From NCBI GenBank assembly GCA_900555045.1, contig USJW01000127.1, positions 1 through 13,596 on the forward strand: DNA of 13,596 bases. The letters run 5' to 3'. The notes below the pieces were generated by a model. The model ran no database searches. It was not told the DNA's origin and saw only the letters and a program-made list of their open reading frames with translations. Made by a program: the position numbers and the translations under genes. Positions 6,711 to 12,515 of this stretch are shown here, piece by piece; the first letter of the stretch is position 1, and every line of letters begins with the position of its first letter. This stretch comes from an uncultured Clostridium sp. (GTDB lineage Bacteria > Bacillota > Clostridia > Lachnospirales > Lachnospiraceae).

Positions 6711-8057
6711 ATGTACGAGAACAACATGAACAATTTCGATCATATGGAGCAGGAGAATGAAAACAGGATGAACGGCGGGCAGTTCCGGCCGGGCGTTCCG
6801 GAGGATGGGCCGAAGAAGCCGCACAAAAAGGGCGGTATGGCCAAGAAGGTAGCCGGAATCACAGCGGCGGCCGTGCTGTTCGGCACCGTGTCCGGCGGCG
6901 TGATGACCGGGGTCAATGTGATCGGCAGCCGTCTGGCGGGACTGCAGGTCGCAAACGCGGCGGAGAGCAGCCAGGCAGCCACCCAGGCGGCGGCACCGGC
7001 CCTCACCACCGCCAAGAACAACGGGAACACACCGGCGCCCACCACCGTCTCTGCGGTCAGCGACGTGTCCGGCATCGTGGAGGCGGCTATGCCGTCCGTG
7101 GTTGCCATCAACGACACCATGACCGTGCAGCAGAGGGACTTCTTCGGTATGCCCCAGACCTATGAGGCCAAGAGCAGCGGCTCCGGAATCATCGTGGCCA
7201 AGAGCGACACAGAGCTTCTGATCGCCACCAACAACCACGTGGTGGAGGGAGCCAGCGACTTAAAGGTGACCTTCGTGGACAACAAGGACGTGAGCGCGGC
7301 CGTGAAGGGCACGGACTCCGCCACAGACTTGGCGATCGTCGCGGTTCAGCTCTCCGACATCCCGGCGGACACCATGAGCCAGATCAAGGTGGCAACCATG
7401 GGCGACTCCGACCAGATCAAGGTGGGGCAGCAGGTAGTGGCCATCGGAAACGCTTTGGGCTACGGACAGTCCGTGACAGTGGGCTATGTCAGCGCTTTAG
7501 ACCGTGAGATCACGGACGAGAAGGGGATCAGCCACTCCTTCATCCAGACGGATGCGGCCATCAACCCCGGAAACAGCGGCGGCGCGCTGCTGGATTTAAA
7601 TGGAAATGTGATCGGCATCAACGCGGCCAAGACGGCTTCCACCGAGGTGGAGGGCATGGGCTTTGCGATCCCGATCTCCAAAGCGCAGGATATCTTGACC
7701 ACACTGATGACCAAGAAGACCCGCGTGGCGGTGGCGGAGGATGCCCAGGGAACGCTGGGAATCCGCGTGACCAACATCGACGCCTCCACCTCCAAGGAGT
7801 ACGGCATGCCGGTGGGCGTGTACGTGTACCAGATCATGGAGGACGGCGCTGCGGCCAAGTCCGACCTCAAGGAGAAGGACATCATCACCAAGTTTGACGG
7901 ACAGTCTGTGACCAGCATGGAGGAGCTGACCCGGATGCTGACCTACTATGAGAGCGGCTCCACCGTGACCCTGACCGTGCAGTCTCTGGTGAACGGCGCC
8001 TACGTGGAACACGAGGTGCAGGTGACCCTTGGGCCGAAAACGGCAGTAAATTCATGA
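6711..8057 (+). CDS. htrA: HtrA/DegP-type membrane-anchored serine protease
   Basis: A 448-residue trypsin-like protease of family S1C for envelope protein quality control. An N-terminal cytoplasmic tail (1-42) rich in Asn, Glu and Lys leads into one membrane segment (about 46-72). A low-complexity Ala/Thr/Pro linker follows (about 80-115). The protease domain has the full triad: His176 in ATNNHVVEG, Asp206 in DSATDLAIV, and Ser289 in INPGNSGGAL. A single PDZ domain (about 348-435, starting LGIRVTNID) binds substrate termini. This one-TM, one-PDZ plan is the Gram-positive HtrA type, with the active domain outside the membrane. The ATG at 711 bases past 6000 (6711) is preferred over an in-frame ATT start at 6639 because AAAGGAG (6696-6702) lies just before it. 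No terminator is seen after it, so readthrough toward darA is possible. The N-terminal cytoplasmic tail is hydrophilic and longer than in many homologues. Confidence 0.93.
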   Translation: MYENNMNNFDHMEQENENRMNGGQFRPGVPEDGPKKPHKKGGMAKKVAGITAAAVLFGTVSGGVMTGVNVIGSRLAGLQVANAAESSQAATQAAAPALTTAKNNGNTPAPTTVSAVSDVSGIVEAAMPSVVAINDTMTVQQRDFFGMPQTYEAKSSGSGIIVAKSDTELLIATNNHVVEGASDLKVTFVDNKDVSAAVKGTDSATDLAIVAVQLSDIPADTMSQIKVATMGDSDQIKVGQQVVAIGNALGYGQSVTVGYVSALDREITDEKGISHSFIQTDAAINPGNSGGALLDLNGNVIGINAAKTASTEVEGMGFAIPISKAQDILTTLMTKKTRVAVAEDAQGTLGIRVTNIDASTSKEYGMPVGVYVYQIMEDGAAAKSDLKEKDIITKFDGQSVTSMEELTRMLTYYESGSTVTLTVQSLVNGAYVEHEVQVTLGPKTAVNS

Positions 8058-8115
8058 TGAAAATGGAAATTTTGTAAATATTCAAAAAAAATTAACACTT
8101 TTATTCTCTAATCTG

Positions 8116-8124
8116 TGGTATAAT
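8116..8124 (+). promoter_or_regulatory. Extended -10 promoter of darA
   Basis: TGGTATAAT contains a perfect -10 (TATAAT, 8119-8124) preceded by the TG of an extended -10 (8116-8117). The best -35-like hexamer, TTAACA (8092-8097), is 21 bases away, which is too far to be canonical. The extended element would compensate. Transcription would start near 8131, giving a leader of about 77 bases. Confidence 0.7.
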
Positions 8125-8142
8125 AAGGAAACGTATTACTTA

Positions 8143-8163
8143 TCATCAACCTGCGGTTGGTGA
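8143..8163 (+). promoter_or_regulatory. 5' leader hairpin of darA
   Basis: TCATCAACC (8143-8151) pairs with GGTTGGTGA (8155-8163) around a TGC loop, giving nine pairs with one G-U. It falls about 12 bases after the predicted transcription start and is not followed by a T run. A second small stem, GGGT/ACCC around 8166-8180, follows before the ribosome site. A stabilising 5' hairpin is the simplest reading; a regulatory role is unproven. Confidence 0.4.
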
Positions 8164-8207
8164 CAGGGTATAAAAAACCCAATCAGAGAGTAAAGGAGGT
8201 CATCAAT

Positions 8208-8540
8208 ATGAAGCTAGTGTACGCGATCGTGAGAAACGACAACGAGGACGATGTGGTAAGCCAGCTGACCCAGCATCACTACAGCATCACCCGCCTGTCT
8301 ACCACCGGCGGATTTCTGAAAAAGGGCAATACCACGCTGATGATCGGCGCTGAAGATGACAAGGTTCAGGAAGTGATTGACATTATCAAGCAGGAGTGTG
8401 GTCAGCACCAGAAGATCACTGTGAACATGCCATATATTTCCGGTACCACCATGGTGAACTACGCGACGATGCCCATGACGGTTGAGGTGGGCGGCGCAAC
8501 GATCTTCGTGATCAACGTGGAGCACTACGAGAAGATCTGA
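8208..8540 (+). CDS. darA: Cyclic-di-AMP receptor, PII-like (DarA/PstA)
   Basis: A 110-residue soluble signalling protein of the DarA/PstA (DUF970) family. These proteins are trimeric PII-like receptors that bind cyclic di-AMP between subunits. The N-terminal strand MKLVYAIV, the conserved STTGGFLKKGNTT block (31-43), LMIGAEDDKV (44-53) and the C-terminal VEVGGATIFVINVEHYEKI-type strand match the family throughout. Length is normal. The start at 8208 is fixed by AAAGGAGGT (8192-8200); an upstream in-frame start near 8157 would lie inside the leader hairpin. The gene is monocistronic, between its own extended -10 promoter and a strong terminator. In Firmicutes cyclic di-AMP tracks potassium and osmotic state. 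The output of DarA itself remains poorly defined in the literature, and nothing here reveals a partner. The loop between strands is short, as in DarA rather than in GlnB. Confidence 0.93.
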   Translation: MKLVYAIVRNDNEDDVVSQLTQHHYSITRLSTTGGFLKKGNTTLMIGAEDDKVQEVIDIIKQECGQHQKITVNMPYISGTTMVNYATMPMTVEVGGATIFVINVEHYEKI

Positions 8541-8593
8541 CCGACACAAAGCCATATGATACGCGCTGCGGCCTGCGGCCCGGCGTTCGGACT

Positions 8594-8631
8594 CCGGAGG
8601 CCCCTTAAAACGGGGCCTTCGGATATTTTTT
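8594..8631 (+). terminator. Intrinsic terminator after darA
   Basis: CCGGAGGCCCC (8594-8604) pairs with GGGGCCTTCGG (8612-8622) over 11 positions with one G-U wobble and a seven-base loop. It is followed by ATATTTTTT, with the T tract at 8625-8631. It is a strong canonical rho-independent terminator 54 bases past the darA stop. Confidence 0.88.
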
Positions 8632-8674
8632 GTGCAGCGTATTAAAAAAAATGCAAGATATTTCCTGGCAGGGC

Positions 8675-8703
8675 TTGCAAAATCACGGACAAACCAATAG
8701 AAT
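8675..8703 (+). promoter_or_regulatory. Promoter of pduL-ackA
   Basis: TTGCAA (8675-8680) and TAGAAT (8698-8703) are separated by exactly 17 bases. Both differ from consensus at only one position or two. Predicted transcription starts near 8710, leaving a leader of about 80 bases that contains a small GC hairpin. Confidence 0.65.
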
Positions 8704-8723
8704 AGAATACAGAATGCAGCACT

Positions 8724-8740
8724 GCGGCATCGCCGCTTTT
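8724..8740 (+). promoter_or_regulatory. Terminator-like GC hairpin in the pduL leader
   Basis: GCGGC (8724-8728) can pair with GCCGC (8732-8736) around a three-base loop and is followed by TTTTGTTG. A second GCCGC copy at 8744-8748 could compete for the same left arm. The stem is only five pairs and the T run is four, so it would be a weak attenuator at best. It may have no function. Confidence 0.25.
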
Positions 8741-8791
8741 GTTGCCGCCATTTTAATTAATTTTACAAGGATAAAAGGAGAGCGTAAGATT

Positions 8792-9361
8792 ATGAAATTT
8801 TTAGTTGAGACATCTGCACGTCACGTACATCTGACCCAGGAGCACTTAGAGATTCTGTTTGGCGCAGGCTACGAGCTGACCAAGAAGAAAGATCTTTCCC
8901 AGCCCGGCCAGTTTGCCTGCGAGGAGAGAGTAACCATCGTTGGACCCAAGAAGGAGTTAAAGGGCGTGTCCATCTTAGGACCGGTCAGAAAGGCCACCCA
9001 GGTTGAGCTGTCCTTAACCGACGCCCGTTCCATCGGCGTAGCCGCTCCCGTGAGAGAGTCCGGTGATGTTGCCGGCAGCGGTGCCTGCAAGATCGTTGGC
9101 CCCCAGGGCGAGATCGAGATCAGCGAGGGCGTGATCGCTGCGAAGCGCCACATCCATGCAACCCCCGAGGATGCCAAGGCATTGGGCGTTGAGAACGGCG
9201 AGATCGTTTCCGTGAAGTTAGACACCGAGGGCAGAAGCCTGATCTTCGGCGACGTGGTAGTGCGCGTGAGCGACAGCTACGCACTGGCTATGCACATCGA
9301 CACCGACGAGTCCAACGCTGCTGGCTGCGGAAGAGAAGTGTACGGCGAGATCGTAAAATAA
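8792..9361 (+). CDS. pduL: Phosphate acyltransferase PduL-type (acetyl/propanoyl-CoA phosphotransacylase)
   Basis: A 189-residue PduL-family phosphotransacylase that interconverts acyl-CoA plus phosphate with acyl phosphate plus CoA. It is not homologous to the classical Pta. Zinc-ligand type His motifs are seen at SARHVHL (His11, His13), AAKRHIHAT (His120, His122) and AMHIDTDE (His168). The internal repeat of two beta-barrel domains is reflected in the two HxH motifs. The active fold starts within ten residues of the N-terminus, so it lacks the encapsulation peptide that targets PduL to bacterial microcompartments. No shell genes are nearby, which indicates a cytosolic housekeeping enzyme. 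AAAGGAG (8774-8780) lies just before the ATG. AckA follows after 25 bases, so the pair performs acetyl-CoA to acetate with substrate-level ATP formation, with PduL in place of Pta. Acetyl rather than propanoyl preference is inferred from this pairing. Confidence 0.93.
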   Translation: MKFLVETSARHVHLTQEHLEILFGAGYELTKKKDLSQPGQFACEERVTIVGPKKELKGVSILGPVRKATQVELSLTDARSIGVAAPVRESGDVAGSGACKIVGPQGEIEISEGVIAAKRHIHATPEDAKALGVENGEIVSVKLDTEGRSLIFGDVVVRVSDSYALAMHIDTDESNAAGCGREVYGEIVK

Positions 9362-9386
9362 GAAGTTTGAAGGAGAAGGACACATT

Positions 9387-10583
9387 ATGAAAATTTTAGT
9401 TATCAACTGCGGAAGTTCCTCTTTAAAGTACCAGCTGATTGATATGGACAACGAGAGCGTGCTGGCCAAGGGTCTGTGCGAGAGAATCGGCATCGAGGGT
9501 TCCAAGCTGACCCATCAGCCGGCCGGCAAGGACAAGTTCGTCATCGAGAAGCCCATGCCCACCCACAAGACCGCCATCGAGATGGTGATGGAGGCCCTGC
9601 AGGATCCGGAGCACGGTGTGATCAAGGATACCTCCGAGATCTCCGCAATCGGACACCGCGTACTGCACGGCGGCACCGTTTACAGCGATTCCATCGTGGT
9701 GAACGACGACGTGAAGCGCGTGATCCGCGAGTGCTTCGACTTAGGCCCGCTGCACAACCCGGCGAACCTGATGGGAATCGAGGCCTGCGAGGCCGCTATG
9801 CCTGGCACTCCCAACGTGGCAGTGTTCGACACCGCGTTCGGTATGGCTATGCCGGAGAAGGCGTATACTTATGCCATTCCCCACGAATACTATGAGAAGT
9901 ACGGCATCCGCCGCTACGGCTTCCACGGAACCAGCCACAAGTTCGTTTCCGCTGAGGCTATTAAGTTTGGCGGCTTAGATCCCGAGACCGCAAAGGTGAT
10001 CGTTTGCCACCTGGGCAACGGCGCCAGCGTTTCCGCCTCCATCGGCGGCAAGTGCGTGGACACCAGCATGGGCTTAACCCCGCTTGAGGGCCTGATCATG
10101 GGCACCAGAAGCGGCGACGTGGATCCCGCTGTCCTGCAGTTCATCATGAACAAAGAGGGTCTGGACATCAACGAGATGCTCAATATCTTAAATAAGAAGT
10201 CCGGCGTTTACGGCATGACCAACGGAATCTCCAGCGACTTCCGCGACATCGAGAAGGCCAAGGCTGAGGGCAATCACCTGGCTGAGGTGGCTCTGGATGC
10301 GTTCATCTACCGCGTTGTGAAGTACATCGGCGCCTATGCGGCAGCGATGAACGGCGTGGACGCCATCGCGTTCACCGCAGGCGTGGGCGAGAACGACAAG
10401 GCCGGAAGAAAGAAAATTTGTGAGAGCCTGAGCTTCATGGGCGTTGAGATCGACGACGAGGCCAACAACATCCGCGGTGAGGAGCGTGTGATTTCCTCCG
10501 CAAACTCCAAGGTGAAGGTTATGCTGATCCCCACCAACGAGGAGTTGGCGATCGCGCGAGAGACCCTGGATCTGGTAAAATAA
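9387..10583 (+). CDS. ackA: Acetate kinase
   Basis: A 398-residue cytosolic acetate kinase of the ASKHA fold, catalysing acetyl phosphate plus ADP to acetate plus ATP, and the reverse. Known active-site positions are all present at the usual numbers: Asn7 in VINCGSSSLKY, Arg91 in GHRVLHGG, Asp148 in AVFDTAFG, His180 in RYGFHGTSH, His208 in VCHLGNGAS and Arg241 in MGTRSGD. The adenosine-binding GVGENDK segment lies towards the C-terminus. Length is standard. A GAAGGAGAAGG site precedes the ATG. It is 25 bases downstream of pduL and shares its promoter. No terminator is seen after it, only an AT-rich inverted repeat, so some transcripts may continue into yceD-rpmF, which also has its own strong promoter. 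Codon use is that of a well-expressed gene, consistent with a main fermentative ATP-yielding step. Confidence 0.97.
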   Translation: MKILVINCGSSSLKYQLIDMDNESVLAKGLCERIGIEGSKLTHQPAGKDKFVIEKPMPTHKTAIEMVMEALQDPEHGVIKDTSEISAIGHRVLHGGTVYSDSIVVNDDVKRVIRECFDLGPLHNPANLMGIEACEAAMPGTPNVAVFDTAFGMAMPEKAYTYAIPHEYYEKYGIRRYGFHGTSHKFVSAEAIKFGGLDPETAKVIVCHLGNGASVSASIGGKCVDTSMGLTPLEGLIMGTRSGDVDPAVLQFIMNKEGLDINEMLNILNKKSGVYGMTNGISSDFRDIEKAKAEGNHLAEVALDAFIYRVVKYIGAYAAAMNGVDAIAFTAGVGENDKAGRKKICESLSFMGVEIDDEANNIRGEERVISSANSKVKVMLIPTNEELAIARETLDLVK

Positions 10584-10631
10584 TTCTTAGCGCAATTGCC
10601 GGAAATTTTCGATAAACTGGAAAAATTTATG

Positions 10632-10660
10632 TTGACAAACCACATGGGCCTATGTATAAT
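10632..10660 (+). promoter_or_regulatory. Consensus sigma-A promoter of yceD-rpmF
   Basis: TTGACA (10632-10637) and TATAAT (10655-10660) match both consensus hexamers exactly with the ideal 17-base spacer. Transcription should begin near 10667, leaving a leader of about 24 bases that consists mostly of the ribosome site GGAGGA (10676-10681). Confidence 0.92.
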
Positions 10661-10690
10661 GTTATAGGTGCATATGGAGGAATAAAACCT

Positions 10691-11218
10691 ATGCTGATTA
10701 ATTTGACAGAGCTGTTTTCCGTTGAGGGAAAGGCCAAGCGTTATGTCTGCGAGCTGGAGTTTGACCGGTATGAGGGTCCGGACGGCAATTATGCGGTCCT
10801 GGAGAAGCAGCCGGTGACTCTGGATATCACCAATGAGGGCAAAAAAGTGTTTTCTGTGGTTGGCACAGTGGATTTATCCCTGGAGATACCCTGCGCACGC
10901 TGTCTGGATCCGGTGGTAGTCCCGTTCCATCTGGAGATTGACGATGAAATCGACATGAAACAGACGGATGAGGAGCGGAGAGAAGCGCTTGACGAGCAGT
11001 TCTACGTAAGCGGTTACAATCTGGATGTAGACCATTTGGTTCGCAATGAGTTGACATTGAACCTACCTATGAAAGTTCTCTGCGATGAAAATTGTAAAGG
11101 GATCTGTAATAGATGTGGCACAAATCTCAACCGTGGGACTTGTGACTGCGATACCAGGTCACTTGACCCAAGAATGTCAGTTATCCAGGATATTTTTAAA
11201 CAGTTGAAGGAGGTGTAA
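10691..11218 (+). CDS. yceD: YceD/DUF177 family protein (putative large-subunit rRNA accumulation factor)
   Basis: A 175-residue soluble protein of the YceD (DUF177) family. The E. coli homologue is linked to 23S rRNA accumulation, and the gene is commonly found directly upstream of rpmF. The family's first cysteine pair is seen as CARC (68-71) in EIPCARCLDP. A C-terminal cluster (Cys131, 135, 139, 142, 151 and 153, in CDENCKGICNRCG and CDCD) could bind zinc. The start at 10691 is chosen because GGAGGA (10676-10681) precedes it; an upstream in-frame ATG at 10652 overlaps the -10 element and is excluded. The rpmF start follows the stop by three bases, and its ribosome site (AAGGAGGTG) lies inside the end of this gene, suggesting translational coupling. 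Function is inferred from family and gene order. Confidence 0.92.
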   Translation: MLINLTELFSVEGKAKRYVCELEFDRYEGPDGNYAVLEKQPVTLDITNEGKKVFSVVGTVDLSLEIPCARCLDPVVVPFHLEIDDEIDMKQTDEERREALDEQFYVSGYNLDVDHLVRNELTLNLPMKVLCDENCKGICNRCGTNLNRGTCDCDTRSLDPRMSVIQDIFKQLKEV

Positions 11219-11221
11219 ACC

Positions 11222-11404
11222 ATGTCTATCTGTCCGAAGAACAAATCTTCCAAAGCGAGAAGAGACAGCCGTAGAGCAAACTGGAAGATGAGCGCTCCCA
11301 ATCTGGTAAAGTGCTCCAAGTGCGGCGCCTTAATGATGCCTCACAGAGTCTGCAAGGCTTGCGGATCTTATAACAAGAGAGAGATCGTTAGCGTTGAGGA
11401 TTAA
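11222..11404 (+). CDS. rpmF: 50S ribosomal protein L32 (bL32)
   Basis: A 60-residue ribosomal protein of the large subunit. The basic N-terminus SKARRDSRRAN is the family signature. A zinc ribbon is formed by Cys31-x2-Cys34 and Cys44-x2-Cys47, so this is the zinc-binding form that contains all four cysteines. The N-terminus reads MSICPKNKSS rather than the common MAVPKRK, a variant I associate with Lachnospiraceae (recollection, not checked). It is translationally coupled to yceD, three bases upstream, and ends at a strong terminator 17 bases later. In many Firmicutes plsX and acpP follow rpmF; here they do not. Confidence 0.97.
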   Translation: MSICPKNKSSKARRDSRRANWKMSAPNLVKCSKCGALMMPHRVCKACGSYNKREIVSVED

Positions 11405-11420
11405 TTAAAGGTAGTGAATC

Positions 11421-11454
11421 AAGGCCTCCAGGGGGAAATCCTGGAGGCCTTTTT
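11421..11454 (+). terminator. Intrinsic terminator after rpmF
   Basis: AAGGCCTCCAGG (11421-11432) pairs perfectly with CCTGGAGGCCTT (11440-11451) over 12 bases, with a seven-base loop, and runs into five T residues (11450-11454). The stem also has A residues on its 5' side, so some activity on the other strand is possible. Confidence 0.93.
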
Positions 11455-11624
11455 GTGATGTCTGGGAGGATGTGTTCGGGGAAAAGTTTCCTTAAAATTG
11501 ATTAATCCCTGAAATAGTCGTTAATTTCAGCGCCTAACAAAAATAATGGATCAATTTGCAACAAAAATCCCGTGTCAGTGGAATTTAAACCGCAAAAGTG
11601 GATTCTCAGGAAACATGCCATGTT
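11455..11624. other. AT-rich intergenic stretch, no gene seen
   Basis: This is part of the 295-base gap between rpmF and the next gene. It contains stop codons in the frames examined, no tRNA-like fold, and a small inverted repeat CTGAAAT (11509-11515)/ATTTCAG (11524-11530) with no T tract. Base composition becomes visibly more AT-rich from here. Neither plsX nor an N-terminal half for the following transporter could be recognised. Confidence 0.6.
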
Positions 11625-11625
11625 T
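11611..11625. promoter_or_regulatory. Perfect 15-base palindrome, candidate operator
   Basis: AAACATG-C-CATGTTT has perfect seven-base arms around one central base. It abuts and overlaps by one base the -35 element of a good promoter. That position is typical of a repressor or activator site. No regulator gene is in the window. Confidence 0.4.
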
Positions 11626-11653
11626 TGACAGCCAGGAGGAGAATTGATAAACT
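11625..11653 (+). promoter_or_regulatory. Candidate promoter of the truncated transporter-esterase pair
   Basis: A perfect TTGACA (11625-11630) is followed after 17 bases by TAAACT (11648-11653), which matches TATAAT at four of six positions. Transcription would start near 11660, 40 bases before the chosen ATG and its ribosome site. It suggests that the short transporter ORF could be expressed as it stands. Confidence 0.5.
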
Positions 11654-11699
11654 GGCAATATCGTTTGACGAGAGAAAACGGATTGCGGAGGAACGGAAT

Positions 11700-12491
11700 A
11701 TGGAAGAAAAAAATCTCTACACGGAATATACGGTTGGACTTATGGATCCGATGAAGGCCAGGTTACCGATGCTGATTATGATTGTTATTTACTGTATCCT
11801 TATTGCACCCAGACTGGCTCCGGATAAACCATCAATGGCACTGGGAACCCTGGAGGCAAAAAAAGACAATAGGGAAGTGCTTCCGCCTTTTCAGGAAAAA
11901 TGCGGTTATATCATATTTATTCTGGTAACAGCAGCCTTGATGCTTCAAAGCAAACTTGGAATTCCCACATGGATCATCTCTTTCGTAGGGGCAATCGCAA
12001 TGGTAATGACAGGGGTGCTGACAGAAAAAGAAGAGATTGCCAACATCAATTTATCAATAGCCTTTCTTTTTGTGGGTTCCCTTGCCATGGGAGGTGCTTT
12101 GGCCCAAACCGGGGCAGGCGAGGCCGTCGGGGCTATTTTGGCGGGCGTAGCAAATAAGATCAGCAATCCCTATCTGATCGGACTGGTATTTTTTATTGTC
12201 CCGTTTTTGCTGACCCAGATAATGATGAACCGAACAGTCATGCTGATTTTTATCCCAATTACCATTTTGGCCTGTAAGTCCATGGGGGCCAATCCGGTCG
12301 GTATGACTATCCTTGTGCAGTCAGGCTGTCTGAGCTCTTTTATGACGCCCATGGCGACTCCGGCCGTATCTATGTGTATGGCTGTAGGTGGATATGATTT
12401 GAAATCAGTGATAAAACAGTCGATCCTTCCGGCAGCGCTCCTGTGTGTGATTTCCGTGGGATGGATTATGACTGTGTTCCCGCTGTTTTAA
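11700..12491 (+). CDS. C-terminal half of a DASS/SLC13-type anion transporter (N-terminally truncated)
   Basis: A 263-residue membrane protein with about seven or eight hydrophobic segments (22-40, 67-84, 88-107, 117-137, 158-175, 179-195, 202-230 and 240-262). It matches the second half of divalent-anion:Na+ symporters. TQIMMNRTVMLIFIPI (172-187) occupies the place of the second SNT motif, with NRT for SNT. SSFMTPMATPAVSM (212-225) corresponds to the SAFMLPVATPPNA-type motif. Complete members are about 430-480 residues and carry a first SNT motif in an N-terminal half that is missing here. The ATG at 11700 has GGAGGA at 11687-11692 and a plausible promoter. A longer GTG start at 11598 would begin before that promoter. 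It is either a decayed gene, a split transporter whose partner lies elsewhere, or the result of a rearrangement. An esterase-like gene follows after 24 bases. Confidence 0.65.
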   Translation: MEEKNLYTEYTVGLMDPMKARLPMLIMIVIYCILIAPRLAPDKPSMALGTLEAKKDNREVLPPFQEKCGYIIFILVTAALMLQSKLGIPTWIISFVGAIAMVMTGVLTEKEEIANINLSIAFLFVGSLAMGGALAQTGAGEAVGAILAGVANKISNPYLIGLVFFIVPFLLTQIMMNRTVMLIFIPITILACKSMGANPVGMTILVQSGCLSSFMTPMATPAVSMCMAVGGYDLKSVIKQSILPAALLCVISVGWIMTVFPLF

Positions 12492-12515
12492 CCAATTTTG
12501 ATGGAGAGGTGCTGT

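Noticed and set aside
8058..8115. Terminator after htrA
   Set aside because: The stretch is A-rich with no GC stem before a T tract; no intrinsic terminator can be supported.
8630..8791. N-terminal extension of PduL that could be mistaken for a microcompartment encapsulation peptide
   Set aside because: The extension would start inside the T tract of the darA terminator and upstream of the pduL promoter, so it would not be on the transcript. AAAGGAG precedes the ATG at 8792.
10604..10628. AAATTTT/AAAATTT inverted repeat after ackA as a terminator
   Set aside because: The stem is entirely A-T and has no following T tract, so it would be too weak to terminate.
11598..11699. GTG start at 11598 for the truncated transporter
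   Set aside because: It lies upstream of the -35 element at 11625 and has no ribosome site, while the ATG at 11700 has both a promoter and a Shine-Dalgarno sequence in the right places.
12498..12515. Upstream in-frame ATG for the esterase-like gene at 12498
   Set aside because: The second ATG at 12516 has GGAGAGGT immediately upstream; that site would be inside the coding region if 12498 were used.
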